Assembly (NCBI RefSeq): GCF_009759685.1
Contig: NZ_CP046654.1
Span: forward strand, 3,286,001-3,350,000
Direction: 5' to 3'
Length of the DNA stretch: 64,000 bases
Origin: Acinetobacter baumannii
GTDB lineage: Bacteria > Pseudomonadota > Gammaproteobacteria > Pseudomonadales > Moraxellaceae
The translations under genes and the position numbers were made by a program. The notes beneath the pieces were generated by a model, which saw only the letters and a list, made by a program, of their open reading frames with translations, made no database searches and was not told the origin of the DNA. Below, in pieces: positions 43,861 to 53,235 of this stretch. Positions within the stretch are counted from its first letter, which is position 1; every line of letters begins with the position of its first letter.

Positions 43861-45996
43861 TTAATATTTAAACTTTACAGCAACTGTATAGTTGGCTGGG
43901 GCACCATAAAAAGCCTGCCCATCTGGGAAACTATTTAAATATTTCTTGTCAAAAATATTATTACCATTTGCTTGAAGCGTAATATGATCATTGACTTCAT
44001 AGCTTGCCATTAAATTGACTAAAGCATATGCATCTTGTTTGATCGTACCGTTTACATTTGAGTCATATAACTTTATCCCATCTTGCCACTGTAAACCTGC
44101 ACCAACTTTAAGCTTAGGTAAAACTGGCGGAGTATAGGTAGTTAGCAAGTTAAGTGTCTGGTTTGGATTGTATGTTCTTGCTTCGCCACCATTTTTAGTA
44201 TCTTTAATACTAAATTGAGCATAGCCGAGAGAAAGATTTACGTTATCAGTAATTTGACCTGATAGACCGACTTCTACACCTTGCGATTCTAGATCACTCG
44301 TTGGTACTTTTCGGTTAAGTGGGTTTCCATCCGAGTTACGTAAAGGGTAATTGTTTTGTTCAGTTTTAAATACTGAAAGTGTGCCTGTTAAACGGTCATC
44401 TAGCCATGAGCTTTTTACACCCATTTCATAGCTTTTACCCTCAATAGGTTTTAAAGCTTGATTGGTATCTTTATCAATACCAGTTTGTGGACGGAAAATA
44501 GAGGTATAACTCATGTAACCCGTATATTCAGGTGTAAAATTATAGGTTAGTCCGACATATGGAGAAACTTTACTTTCACTATATGACATTGGTGAGCCAT
44601 AACTTTCGCCTTTACTCTCAGCTTGAACATAGTTTGCACCAAGTAAAAGTTTTAAATCTTCATTAAGATGTAAACGTGTCGCGGCATAAATTGAGTTAAT
44701 ATTTTGTTTATAGTTGGCCGCTTCTGTGAAATCTGACCAAGTTATAGATTGCGGTGTCCAACTTGCCCAATCGGTAGTAGTTGACTTTATAACGTTACTA
44801 TCGTTAATCGTTCCTGTAGATTGTTTATCTTGTTGATGATTACGTACATAGCTGTAGCCTAGAGTTGCTTCATGTTCTCGGTTAAATAGCTTATAGGTCC
44901 CTTCGAGATTAAAATCTACAGCATGTTTTTCTTGATGTTCTTGTCCACCCCAAGGCGTTAGAGAAACACCGGACCCATCAGATTTTGGATAACCATAGTA
45001 ATAGAGAAGACGGCTATTATGCTTCGTATCAAGATAGTTGTAAGTCAGTTTAGCATTCCATTGGTCATTAAGTTTTTGCTTTAATTCAACAAAAGCATTT
45101 TGTGTCTCATTATCCCAATGTGCCCAATCAGGGTTTGGATTATATGAGCGGTCATAGGAAATTTGTTTACCGTTGGCATCTAATAAAGGTAGTGCACCCC
45201 AGTTGTTTGCATTAGGTTTATTTTGTTCTTGGCTATAACCTGCGGTAAGTAAAGTGCTATCTGTTAAATCGGCTTCAACAATACCAGCAAAGCCGTTTTT
45301 TTCCGCAGAATATCGGTCTAGGTAAGAATCACCAGTTTGTTCATAGCCCATAATACGGCCACGTACTTTTCCACTTGGTAGAATTGAGCCAGATACGTCA
45401 GCTTCATAGCGCTGCGTATCCCATGAACCGTAACTTACACCACCGCTTGCTTGAAATTCTTGTGTTGGACGTTTTCGAATATTATTGATGGTTGCACTCG
45501 GATCGCCAAAGGCATTAGTTAACGAGTCAGCTCCTTTAACTACTTCTACACGATCATAGAAATAAGTATCAGGATTCGTATTGTTATAGTTATAACCTGA
45601 GAGGGGAAAACCCACGCCGTCAGTTAATATATTTGAAATCTCAAAGCCACGAGCCATATAGGTAGTTCGCTCAGTTTCTTGATTAGATACTGTTACACCA
45701 GGGGTGTTTTTTAAAACATCGCGAGTACTAGTAAGACCAAAATCTTCTATTTGCTGACGAGTAACGACGTTAATGGTTTGAGGAGTTTCTTTAGCCTCAA
45801 TATTAAGCTTGGTTGCACTACTCGAATTTTTAACATTATATGCTTTAGTTTGTTCAGAAGACTGTTCAGCATTTGATGCTTTAACTTGAATTGTCTGTAA
45901 AGCTTGTACCTGTGCATCTTGGGCATAGGTGAGGTTTGCATAACAAATCGCGCAGGCGATTACGGTAAGCTTAAATGATCGAGGTGGGATATTCAT
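43861..45996 (-). CDS. TonB-dependent siderophore receptor (FpvA/FhuE-like)
   Basis: The 711-residue precursor has a signal peptide (SFKLTVIACAICYANLTYA), IQVKAS near the mature N-terminus, the plug domain (KETPQTINVVTRQQIEDFG, NTPGVTVSNQETERTTYMAR, VEVVKGADSL and GDPSATINNIRKRPT) and a barrel ending in TVAVKFKY. The plug sequence is of the FpvA/FhuE/FoxA type that takes hydroxamate or mixed siderophores. I chose the ATG at 45996; the ATG at 46026 would place coding sequence over a Fur-like site. The ligand is unknown, and it may serve xenosiderophores since no biosynthesis genes adjoin it. Confidence 0.87.
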   Translation of the reverse strand: MNIPPRSFKLTVIACAICYANLTYAQDAQVQALQTIQVKASNAEQSSEQTKAYNVKNSSSATKLNIEAKETPQTINVVTRQQIEDFGLTSTRDVLKNTPGVTVSNQETERTTYMARGFEISNILTDGVGFPLSGYNYNNTNPDTYFYDRVEVVKGADSLTNAFGDPSATINNIRKRPTQEFQASGGVSYGSWDTQRYEADVSGSILPSGKVRGRIMGYEQTGDSYLDRYSAEKNGFAGIVEADLTDSTLLTAGYSQEQNKPNANNWGALPLLDANGKQISYDRSYNPNPDWAHWDNETQNAFVELKQKLNDQWNAKLTYNYLDTKHNSRLLYYYGYPKSDGSGVSLTPWGGQEHQEKHAVDFNLEGTYKLFNREHEATLGYSYVRNHQQDKQSTGTINDSNVIKSTTTDWASWTPQSITWSDFTEAANYKQNINSIYAATRLHLNEDLKLLLGANYVQAESKGESYGSPMSYSESKVSPYVGLTYNFTPEYTGYMSYTSIFRPQTGIDKDTNQALKPIEGKSYEMGVKSSWLDDRLTGTLSVFKTEQNNYPLRNSDGNPLNRKVPTSDLESQGVEVGLSGQITDNVNLSLGYAQFSIKDTKNGGEARTYNPNQTLNLLTTYTPPVLPKLKVGAGLQWQDGIKLYDSNVNGTIKQDAYALVNLMASYEVNDHITLQANGNNIFDKKYLNSFPDGQAFYGAPANYTVAVKFKY

Positions 45997-46000
45997 AAGA

Positions 46001-46030
46001 TTAAAGATAATGTAAATAATTCTCATTTAT
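46001..46030. promoter_or_regulatory. Weak Fur-like site upstream of the second receptor
   Basis: On the minus strand, AAATGAGAATTATTTACATT resembles Fur boxes of Acinetobacter-type AATGAGAATTATT sequence but matches the E. coli consensus only about 12 of 19. It lies just before the ATG at 45996. Confidence 0.4.
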
Positions 46031-46216
46031 TTTATTGTTTGTAAATGTAAGCTACAATTCAAATTGCATTGTTAATTTAGATTAAAAGATGGTGAATGAG
46101 TGTAATTTTAGATAGCTTGTGCTGTGGCCGCTCTTGGTAAGTACATATAGATCAAGTTCAAGATTGATAAACCTCTATGCTAGAATGCATTATTTCAAAT
46201 TCTTGGGTAAATCGCC

Positions 46217-47392
46217 TTGGCAAACCGAAAACTTAAAATAGGTATTGTAGTTGGGGAAGTTTCTGGAGATACGCTTGGTGTGAAACTTATGCGTAGTTTT
46301 CGAGAACAAGGAATCGATGCCGAATTTGAGGGAATCGGTGGTCCTCAAATGATTGCTGAAGGTTTTAATAGTTATTACCCAATGGAAACTCTGTCTGTGA
46401 TGGGGATTGTTGAGGTATTAAAAGACTTAAAAAAATTATTCGCCGTGCGGGATGGTTTAATTAACCAATGGACTCAAAATCCAGTTGATATTTTTATTGG
46501 TATTGATGCACCAGACTTTAACCTCAGACTTTCGAAAAGTATCAAAGAAAAGAATCTTCCAATAAAAACAGTTCAATATGTGAGTCCATCAGTTTGGGCA
46601 TGGCGTCAAGGGCGAGTACATGGCATCAAACAAAGTATAGATTTAGTACTTTGCTTATTTCCTTTTGAAAAAGTTTTTTATGAACAATATGAAGTTCCAG
46701 CGGCATTTGTAGGCCATCCATTAGCTAAACAATTACCGCTTGAGAACCCTATTCAAATTGCTAAACAAGAATTGGGTGTTGATGAAAATCAAAAACATAT
46801 TGCTTTGTTGCCTGGTAGCCGCAAAGGTGAAGTAGAAAGGCTTCTTCCTATGCTATTGGGGGCAGCCAATATTTTGCATACAAAATATCCAGATATTCAG
46901 TTTTTAATTCCGGCAATTAATGATGCGCGCAAACAGCAGATTGAGCAGGGGGTTGAACAATTAGCACCGCAGTTAAAAGCAAAAATTCATATTTTAGAAA
47001 ATACGGATAGCGAATCGAAAATTGGTCGTATGGTCATGAACGCGAGTGACATTATTGCCTTAGCATCTGGAACGGCGACATTAGAAGCCATGCTCATGCA
47101 TAGACCAATGGTCACTTTCTATAAACTGCATTGGTTAACTTATTTAATTGCTAAATTCTTGGTGAAAATACCTTATTACTCTTTGCCAAATATCATCGCG
47201 GGTAAAAAAGTAATTGAAGAGCTGATTCAGGCTGATGCAACACCTGAAAATTTAGCGGCTGAAATAGAAAAACTAATGAATGTTGAAACCGCTCAAATTC
47301 AAGTAATGCAACATTTAACTATGCATAAACAGCTTATTTCTGGAAATACAGAAGATCCGGTTCAAGCCATTTTGCAATGTTTGAATAGCTAA
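46217..47392 (+). CDS. lpxB: Lipid-A-disaccharide synthase
   Basis: Glycosyltransferase family 19 enzyme joining UDP-diacylglucosamine and lipid X. It is 391 residues, full length. Motifs are IGIVVGEVSGDTLGVKLM, GIGGPQMIAEGF, VQYVSPSVWAWRQGRV, FVGHPLAKQLP, LLPGSRKGEVERLLPM and ALASGTATLEAMLMHRPMV. The start is TTG at 46217; no ATG in frame gives the family N-terminus. It is transcribed alone, and its stop overlaps the convergent TetR gene by 4 bp. Acinetobacter usually has lpxB away from the lpxD-fabZ-lpxA group, as here. Confidence 0.95.
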   Translation: MANRKLKIGIVVGEVSGDTLGVKLMRSFREQGIDAEFEGIGGPQMIAEGFNSYYPMETLSVMGIVEVLKDLKKLFAVRDGLINQWTQNPVDIFIGIDAPDFNLRLSKSIKEKNLPIKTVQYVSPSVWAWRQGRVHGIKQSIDLVLCLFPFEKVFYEQYEVPAAFVGHPLAKQLPLENPIQIAKQELGVDENQKHIALLPGSRKGEVERLLPMLLGAANILHTKYPDIQFLIPAINDARKQQIEQGVEQLAPQLKAKIHILENTDSESKIGRMVMNASDIIALASGTATLEAMLMHRPMVTFYKLHWLTYLIAKFLVKIPYYSLPNIIAGKKVIEELIQADATPENLAAEIEKLMNVETAQIQVMQHLTMHKQLISGNTEDPVQAILQCLNS

Positions 47393-48036
47393 TTTTTAAG
47401 ATTTGATTGGCTAATTGCTTTTAATCCAGCTAATGAAAATTTTTTAAAATGTTCAACTAAATCATGTAAGGGCATCTGAGCAATATTTTTAAGTGGCTCA
47501 GGTGCTTGAGCATTAGGCCCGGCAATAATAAGCATCATGCAAGGGGTCATCACGCTTAAAATACAAGGTAAAACGGCCGGATCATTTTCATCTAAGTTCG
47601 CCACTTGACTAATCAACTTTCGAATAAGAAAAAATTTTCTCATTCCAGTTAATTCAATAAAACTTAATAAATGCTCAGACGGTGAAAACAGTTCGCGAAT
47701 AAAAACTTTGCCATGCCAAACATCTTTTTCCGTCAACTTATGTAATAAAGTTTCAAGTAATAAACTCAATTTTTCTTCGGGAGAGTAAGTACTTTCAACA
47801 AGTTCTAGTAAGTATTGTTCATCTAGGTAATGGGCATGAGCTTCCATTAACACTGCTTGATATAGCCCATCTCGACCATCAAAGTGATAATTAATTGCCG
47901 CTAAATCGACATTTGCTACTTTGGCAATTGTTTTGTTTGCTGTTTTTGCAAAACCATATTGGGCGATTAAGGGTCCTGCTGCCTCAATAATTTTAGTCTT
48001 TGTCAAATCACCATCACTTCGTCTAGATCTGGACAT
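47389..48036 (-). CDS. TetR-family repressor, CecR-like
   Basis: A 215-residue regulator with an N-terminal TetR helix-turn-helix (KTKIIEAAGPLIAQYGFAKT and IAKVANVDLAAINYHFDGRDGLY) and a C-terminal ligand domain resembling that of CecR/YbiH. It is divergent from a YbhG-YbhF-YbhS-YbhR-like exporter operon, the same pairing as CecR with ybhGFSR in E. coli. It is probably a local repressor that responds to a substrate of the pump. The AT-rich palindrome at 48102-48118 is the likely operator. Confidence 0.82.
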   Translation of the reverse strand: MSRSRRSDGDLTKTKIIEAAGPLIAQYGFAKTANKTIAKVANVDLAAINYHFDGRDGLYQAVLMEAHAHYLDEQYLLELVESTYSPEEKLSLLLETLLHKLTEKDVWHGKVFIRELFSPSEHLLSFIELTGMRKFFLIRKLISQVANLDENDPAVLPCILSVMTPCMMLIIAGPNAQAPEPLKNIAQMPLHDLVEHFKKFSLAGLKAISQSNLKN

Positions 48037-48101
48037 GTTTAAACCTAATTTTATTTCATCATAAAAGTATATCTTTTATTCAAAGATTAAGGTAATTTAA
48101 A

Positions 48102-48118
48102 TTTAAATTGAATTTAAA
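48102..48118. promoter_or_regulatory. Candidate TetR operator
   Basis: TTTAAATTGAATTTAAA is a perfect 17-bp palindrome in the 118-bp divergent promoter region; a related copy, AAATTTGAATTTAA, follows at about 48125-48138. Confidence 0.55.
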
Positions 48119-48154
48119 CTATGTAAATTTGAATTTAATAAGAAGGCCAAAAAG

Positions 48155-49177
48155 ATGAATAAAAAAGTGATTGCCGGCATTTTAGTTGTTATAGCTGTAG
48201 TTGCCATCGGCTTTTGGGTATGGGGATATAATCATAAAAAACAATTAGATAATGATGTATTAACTTTATATGGAAATGTGGATATCCGCCAAGTTTCACT
48301 TGCATTTGAACAGTCTGGCCGTATTCAGAAACTTTTAGTTCAAGAGGGCGATAAAGTTCAAGCAGGTCAAGTACTGGCGACTCTTAATACCAATGCATTA
48401 CAAATTCAGGCAAAGCAAGCTCAAGCACAACTTAAAGCTCAACAAGAGGCAATTATTAAACAAGAGATTGGAGCCCGCCCTGAAGAAATCACCCAAGCAA
48501 AAGCTCAACTTGCGTCTGCCCAAGCTGAGCTTGATAAAACCAATAAAAACTTGCAACGCTTACAAATTTTGGTAAGTAGTACCGATGGTCGAGCAATTAG
48601 CCAACAAGAACTCGACTATGCCAAAAGTAATCAACATAGTGCTGAGGCAGCGGTCCGTGAAAGACAAGCCAATTTAGAATTATTAATTAAAGGTGCACGA
48701 AAAGAAGACCGTGAAGCGACCAGAGCACAATATGAAGTGACTAAGGCTAATTTAGATTTAATTAAGTATAACCTTACTCAAGCAGAACTAAGGTCTCCTG
48801 TAAATGCAGTGGTACGAGCTCGGTTGCAAGAAGTTGGCGACATGACAACTGCTCAAAAGGCCGTTTATACATTAGCCTTGACCAATCCAAAATGGATTCG
48901 TGTGTATGTAAATGAACAAGATTTAAGTTCAATTAAAATGGGGGGCACGGCTCAAATCATTCATGATGCTTATCCGAATCAGCCTATGAATGGAAAAATT
49001 GGCTATATATCTTCAGTGGCTGAGTTCACACCTAAAACAGTACAGACAGAAGAGATTAGAACAACACTTGTTTACGAAGTTCGGGTGTATGTACATGATC
49101 CGAATGATCAATTAAAAATGGGTCAACCTGTGACAGTAAAAGTCCCACTTGCTTTAAGTGAGAAAGCCCATGATTGA
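48155..49177 (+). CDS. HlyD-family membrane fusion protein (YbhG-like)
   Basis: The 340-residue periplasmic adaptor has an N-terminal signal anchor (VIAGILVVIAVVAIGFWVWG), a biotinyl-lipoyl-like half motif (GRIQKLLVQEGDKVQAGQVLATL), a long alpha-helical hairpin rich in Gln/Ala/Lys (residues ~75-180), then LRSPVNAVVRARLQEVGDM and the beta-barrel domain. It links the inner-membrane ABC exporter to an outer-membrane channel. The gene overlaps the ATPase gene by 8 bp. Confidence 0.9.
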   Translation: MNKKVIAGILVVIAVVAIGFWVWGYNHKKQLDNDVLTLYGNVDIRQVSLAFEQSGRIQKLLVQEGDKVQAGQVLATLNTNALQIQAKQAQAQLKAQQEAIIKQEIGARPEEITQAKAQLASAQAELDKTNKNLQRLQILVSSTDGRAISQQELDYAKSNQHSAEAAVRERQANLELLIKGARKEDREATRAQYEVTKANLDLIKYNLTQAELRSPVNAVVRARLQEVGDMTTAQKAVYTLALTNPKWIRVYVNEQDLSSIKMGGTAQIIHDAYPNQPMNGKIGYISSVAEFTPKTVQTEEIRTTLVYEVRVYVHDPNDQLKMGQPVTVKVPLALSEKAHD

Positions 49178-50927
49178 TAGTAAAGCAGTGGTTCAAGCCC
49201 GTAATTTATTCATGACTTTTAAAGCCGAAAATAAAAATTCAGCAGATATTAGCGCAATTGTTGATTTGAATATGCAAATCAAAAAAGGAGAACTTACCGT
49301 TTTAGTCGGTCCAGATGGTGCGGGTAAAACAACTTTATTAAGGTTAATTGCAGGACTATATAAAGCGAGTTCAGGTTCTCTTCATGTGCTCGGGTTTGAT
49401 ATTGAAAAACATCCTCAAGTTGTCCAAGACCGTATTAGTTATATGCCACAACGTTTTGGACTCTATGAAGACTTAAGTGTACAAGAGAATCTAAATTTAT
49501 ATGCCGACTTACACGGCGTTCCAAAAAATGTACGTAACCAAAGATTTAAACGTTTATTGGAAATAACGGATCTTACTCAGTTTACTCAACGTCTAGCAGG
49601 GCAACTTTCTGGTGGAATGAAGCAAAAACTAGGATTGGCATGTACTCTAGTTCGTTCCCCAGAGTTACTGTTGCTCGATGAACCTAGTGTTGGAGTAGAT
49701 CCTTTATCAAGACGGGATTTATGGATCATTATTGAACAACTTGTTCAGGAAGAAAATTTAAGCGTAATTATAAGTACCGCTTATATGGATGAAGCAGAAA
49801 AGTGCGCTTACGTATATATCATGCATGAAGGCAAAATTTTAAGACAAGGTTCACCTGAGCAATTAAAAGCGTTAGTACATGAGCAAACATGGCAAATAAA
49901 GCCTTCAGAGCAGATTAAGACTCGGATTGTACAAGCCCAGTTGCTTGGAAATTCTGGAAAGATTATTGATGCAGTGCCAAGAGGAGAGCAAGTAAACTTT
50001 ATTAGTCGCCAAAAAGAAGTATCAATAGATATTTTACCTCTGGGGCTAGTGGCAAATAGGCGACCACCTGAACTCGAAGATGCTTTTATGATGTTGTTAC
50101 AACAAAATCAAAAACAACAAATCTCTATTTCTCAGCAAACTTTTCGATCAGAACAAAACAATAATTCGCAATCCGACCAAGCGGTCATTGTAGTTAAAGA
50201 TTTAGTCAGAACTTTTGGAAATTTTACTGCTGTTGCCAATACGTCATTTACTGTACAGCGTGGAGAGATCTTTGGGTTACTCGGGCCAAATGGAGCTGGT
50301 AAAACCACGACATTTCGCATGTTATGTGGGTTACTACCGGCAAGTAGCGGTTACCTAGAAGTTGCAGGTAAAAACTTACGGACGGCCCGTGCTGAAGCAA
50401 GAGCTAAAGTAGGCTACGTCTCTCAAAAATTTGCACTGTATAGCAATTTAACTGTGTTGGAAAACTTAAAGTTTTTTGGTGGAGCCTATGGCTTATCGGG
50501 CAAAAAACTAGATCAACAAATTGATAAAGCTTTACAGCAATATGATTTAAACCCGCAAATTAAAAGCGGTGATTTACCTGGTGGTTATAAACAGCGCTTA
50601 TCTATGGCGGCTGCATTATTACATGAACCAGAAATTTTATTTTTAGACGAACCTACGAGTGGAATAGACCCGCTTGCACGGCGTTCATTTTGGTACAACA
50701 TTGGTAAACTAGCAAATCAAGGCATTACCATCATTATTACCACCCATTTTATGGAGGAAGCAGAATATTGTGACCGCATTGCCATACAAGATGCAGGAAA
50801 GTTACTAGCCCTAGGTTCTCCTCAGCAGGTCCGCGAATTGGCAAGTAAAGATAAACATATTGTTGATATGAATGAGGCTTTTATTGCAATTGTGGAACAA
50901 GCACGTGCATTAAGGCATGCGGGTTAG
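49170..50927 (+). CDS. ABC exporter ATPase with two nucleotide-binding domains (YbhF-like)
   Basis: The 585-residue protein has two fused ABC ATPase domains. The first has Walker A VGPDGAGKTTLL, signature LSGGMKQKLGLA and Walker B LLLLDEPSVGVDP. The second has Walker A LGPNGAGKTTTF, a signature altered to LPGGYKQRLSMA, and Walker B ILFLDEPTSGIDP. Dual domains on one chain, followed by two ABC-2 permeases, match YbhF and RbbA-like systems. I chose the ATG at 49170, overlapping the hlyD-type stop; a GTG at 49158 is possible. Confidence 0.9.
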   Translation: MIDSKAVVQARNLFMTFKAENKNSADISAIVDLNMQIKKGELTVLVGPDGAGKTTLLRLIAGLYKASSGSLHVLGFDIEKHPQVVQDRISYMPQRFGLYEDLSVQENLNLYADLHGVPKNVRNQRFKRLLEITDLTQFTQRLAGQLSGGMKQKLGLACTLVRSPELLLLDEPSVGVDPLSRRDLWIIIEQLVQEENLSVIISTAYMDEAEKCAYVYIMHEGKILRQGSPEQLKALVHEQTWQIKPSEQIKTRIVQAQLLGNSGKIIDAVPRGEQVNFISRQKEVSIDILPLGLVANRRPPELEDAFMMLLQQNQKQQISISQQTFRSEQNNNSQSDQAVIVVKDLVRTFGNFTAVANTSFTVQRGEIFGLLGPNGAGKTTTFRMLCGLLPASSGYLEVAGKNLRTARAEARAKVGYVSQKFALYSNLTVLENLKFFGGAYGLSGKKLDQQIDKALQQYDLNPQIKSGDLPGGYKQRLSMAAALLHEPEILFLDEPTSGIDPLARRSFWYNIGKLANQGITIIITTHFMEEAEYCDRIAIQDAGKLLALGSPQQVRELASKDKHIVDMNEAFIAIVEQARALRHAG

Positions 50928-50937
50928 GAGACCTACA

Positions 50938-52062
50938 ATGAGCTTTGCATTTTGGAGTCGCTTGAAAGCCTTAGTTCGGAAAGAAACTAAACAGCTTCTT
51001 CGTGACAAAAGCAGTCTCGGAATTGGCCTAGTTTTGCCTGTTATCTTAATTTTACTGTTTGGTTATGGACTTTCTTTTGACTTGAACCAAGCACAAGTTG
51101 GTGTTGTAGTTGATCAGTCCTCGCCGCAGGTCAATCAGGTCTTAGCTGGCTTAAATGGATCGCGATATTTAACCAGTCTAGAATTTCATAATTTGCCTGA
51201 AGCAAAACAGGCTATTCGAAATGGCAAAATTGATGCGATTTTGCATTTGCCTTCAGATTTTGCAAGTCAGGCCCAACAAGGTAACGCAAAGGTTCAATTG
51301 CTATTAAATGGTAGATCGACCACCATAGCAACTGCTTTAGAGGGGTATGTCGCGGGTGCTTTGGCTACCGCGCCATCAATACAAATTGATCGTAGCCCAA
51401 TATTAGCATCTGCAAGCGCCGTTAAAATTGAACAAAGAATATGGTTTAACGAATCTGGTAACAGTACTTGGTTTTTAGTACCGGGTTTAATGGTACTCAT
51501 TTTAACTTTAATTGGCGCCTTTTTAACGGGTCTGCTTATTGCCCGTGAAAGGGAACGGGGAACATTAGAAGCCTTATTTGTCACACCAGTACGGCCATTT
51601 GAAATTGTGTTGGCAAAACTCATTCCGTACGTTGTTGTCGGCATGATTGATATCGTTATTTGTATTGTTGCTGCACATTTTATTTTTGAAGTACCCATGC
51701 GCGGTTCATTATTCTCAATTTTATCTGCTTCATTTCTATATTTAATCGTTTCATTATTACTTGGTTTAACTATATCTGGCTTTGCTCAAAGTCAGTTTCA
51801 GGCGAGTCAAATTGCTTTGTTGGCAAGTTTTATGCCAGCACTGATGCTTTCCGGATTTGTTTTTGATACACGCAACTTGCCTTTGGTTGTACAAATTATT
51901 AGCCAGTTACTTCCAGCGACGCATTTTATGGTTTTAATTAAAACTTTATTTATGGGAGGTGATGATTGGAGGCTATGGTTTAAAGAGTGCGGTATTTTAT
52001 TGGGATATATCGTTGTTTTGATATGTGCTGTGAACTTTTCACTAAAAAAACGGTTGAGATAA
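50938..52062 (+). CDS. ABC-2 type permease (YbhS-like)
   Basis: The 374-residue permease has an N-terminal helix (LVLPVILILLFGYGLSFDL), a large extracytoplasmic domain and five C-terminal helices. ARERERGTLEALFVTPVRP, the ABC-2 family signature, precedes the membrane core. I chose the ATG at 50938, which follows TAGGAG by 8 nt and avoids overlap with the ATPase gene. It pairs with the next permease. Confidence 0.88.
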   Translation: MSFAFWSRLKALVRKETKQLLRDKSSLGIGLVLPVILILLFGYGLSFDLNQAQVGVVVDQSSPQVNQVLAGLNGSRYLTSLEFHNLPEAKQAIRNGKIDAILHLPSDFASQAQQGNAKVQLLLNGRSTTIATALEGYVAGALATAPSIQIDRSPILASASAVKIEQRIWFNESGNSTWFLVPGLMVLILTLIGAFLTGLLIARERERGTLEALFVTPVRPFEIVLAKLIPYVVVGMIDIVICIVAAHFIFEVPMRGSLFSILSASFLYLIVSLLLGLTISGFAQSQFQASQIALLASFMPALMLSGFVFDTRNLPLVVQIISQLLPATHFMVLIKTLFMGGDDWRLWFKECGILLGYIVVLICAVNFSLKKRLR

Positions 52063-52066
52063 AGTT

Positions 52067-53185
52067 ATGTGGCAGCAATTAATCACGTGGCTGAAACACT
52101 TAAGTTTTTTAGTCAAAAAAGAATTCTTAACCATTTTTAGTGATCCTGCAAATAGGGCTATTCTATTTGTACCTGCCCTGATGCAAGCACTTTTATTTGG
52201 CTATGCGGCTACTTATGATGTTAACCATGTAGATTATGCAATTTTAGATCAGAGTAGCGGACAGATTTCACATGAGCTGATCTCAAAGCTCGATGGCTCT
52301 GGTATTTTTAAGCGTGTTGCAACACTGGAATATACCGAACAAATCAAACAGGTCATTGATAACCGTCAGGCATTGCTCGCAATTACGATCCCCAATGATT
52401 TCGAGAGTAAATTAAACAATAACCAAAGCGCTCCTATACAGGTCATTGTTGATGGCAGGAATTCATCTACAGCTATGGTCGCAGGGTCATATCTAAATAA
52501 AATTATTGGTCAATTCAATCAGCAAAAGTTTAATTCAGCTTTACCGATTAGCCTTGAAACAAGAACATGGTACAACCCAAATCAGGAATCTCGTTGGAGC
52601 TTAATGCCTGCATTAATTGCAGCATTAAGTATGATGCAGACATTACTTTTATCTGCTTTATCAGTTGCGCGTGAACGTGAGCAGGGTACGTTTGATCAAT
52701 TATTAGTGACACCGTATACACCATTACAAATTATGATTGGTAAGGCTTTGCCGCCGATTTTTGTAGGTTTGATGCAATCGACCATTATTTTATTGATTAT
52801 TTTGTTCTGGTTTAAAATTCCAATGAATGGCTCTATTGGACTGCTTTATTTTGGATTATTAAGCTTTAACGTGGCTGTAGTTGGTGTGGGTTTATCAATT
52901 TCAGCTTTATCATTAAATATGCAACAAGCCATGCTTTTTACATTTTTATTGATTATGCCTTTGATGTTACTTTCAGGCTTACTGACACCTGTAGAAAACA
53001 TGCCAAAAGCATTACAAGTAGCAACTTATGCAAATCCATTAAGATTTGGAATTAACTTAGTACAGCGGGTTTATTTGGAAGGTGCAAGCTTTGCACAAGT
53101 CAAATTGAACTTTTTACCAATGATTGTGCTGGGGATAGTAACTTTACCTTTAGCAGCTTGGTTATTTAGAAATAGATTATCTTAA
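52067..53185 (+). CDS. ABC-2 type permease (YbhR-like)
   Basis: The 372-residue second permease has the same architecture: N-terminal FVPALMQALLFGYAATYDV, an extracytoplasmic domain, AREREQGTFDQLLVTPYTPL and a C-terminal five-helix core with PMLLSGLLTPVENMP. It starts 4 bp after the first permease and is the last gene of the operon, ended by a clear terminator. Substrate unknown; the E. coli homologues affect sensitivity to cefoperazone and chloramphenicol and ion balance. Confidence 0.88.
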   Translation: MWQQLITWLKHLSFLVKKEFLTIFSDPANRAILFVPALMQALLFGYAATYDVNHVDYAILDQSSGQISHELISKLDGSGIFKRVATLEYTEQIKQVIDNRQALLAITIPNDFESKLNNNQSAPIQVIVDGRNSSTAMVAGSYLNKIIGQFNQQKFNSALPISLETRTWYNPNQESRWSLMPALIAALSMMQTLLLSALSVAREREQGTFDQLLVTPYTPLQIMIGKALPPIFVGLMQSTIILLIILFWFKIPMNGSIGLLYFGLLSFNVAVVGVGLSISALSLNMQQAMLFTFLLIMPLMLLSGLLTPVENMPKALQVATYANPLRFGINLVQRVYLEGASFAQVKLNFLPMIVLGIVTLPLAAWLFRNRLS

Positions 53186-53196
53186 TTATATTGATT

Positions 53197-53226
53197 AAAA
53201 AGCCCCATTTTTATGGGGCTTTTTTA
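53197..53226. terminator. Bidirectional terminator after the ABC exporter operon
   Basis: AAAAAGCCCCA and TGGGGCTTTTT form the stem around TTTTTA, with A- and T-runs on both sides, shared with the convergent DUF2797 gene. Confidence 0.9.
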
Positions 53227-53235
53227 AATCGACTT

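Noticed and set aside
51294..51698. Minus-strand ORF of 134 codons inside the first ABC-2 permease gene
   Set aside because: It is a shadow; the permease motif on the plus strand explains the region.
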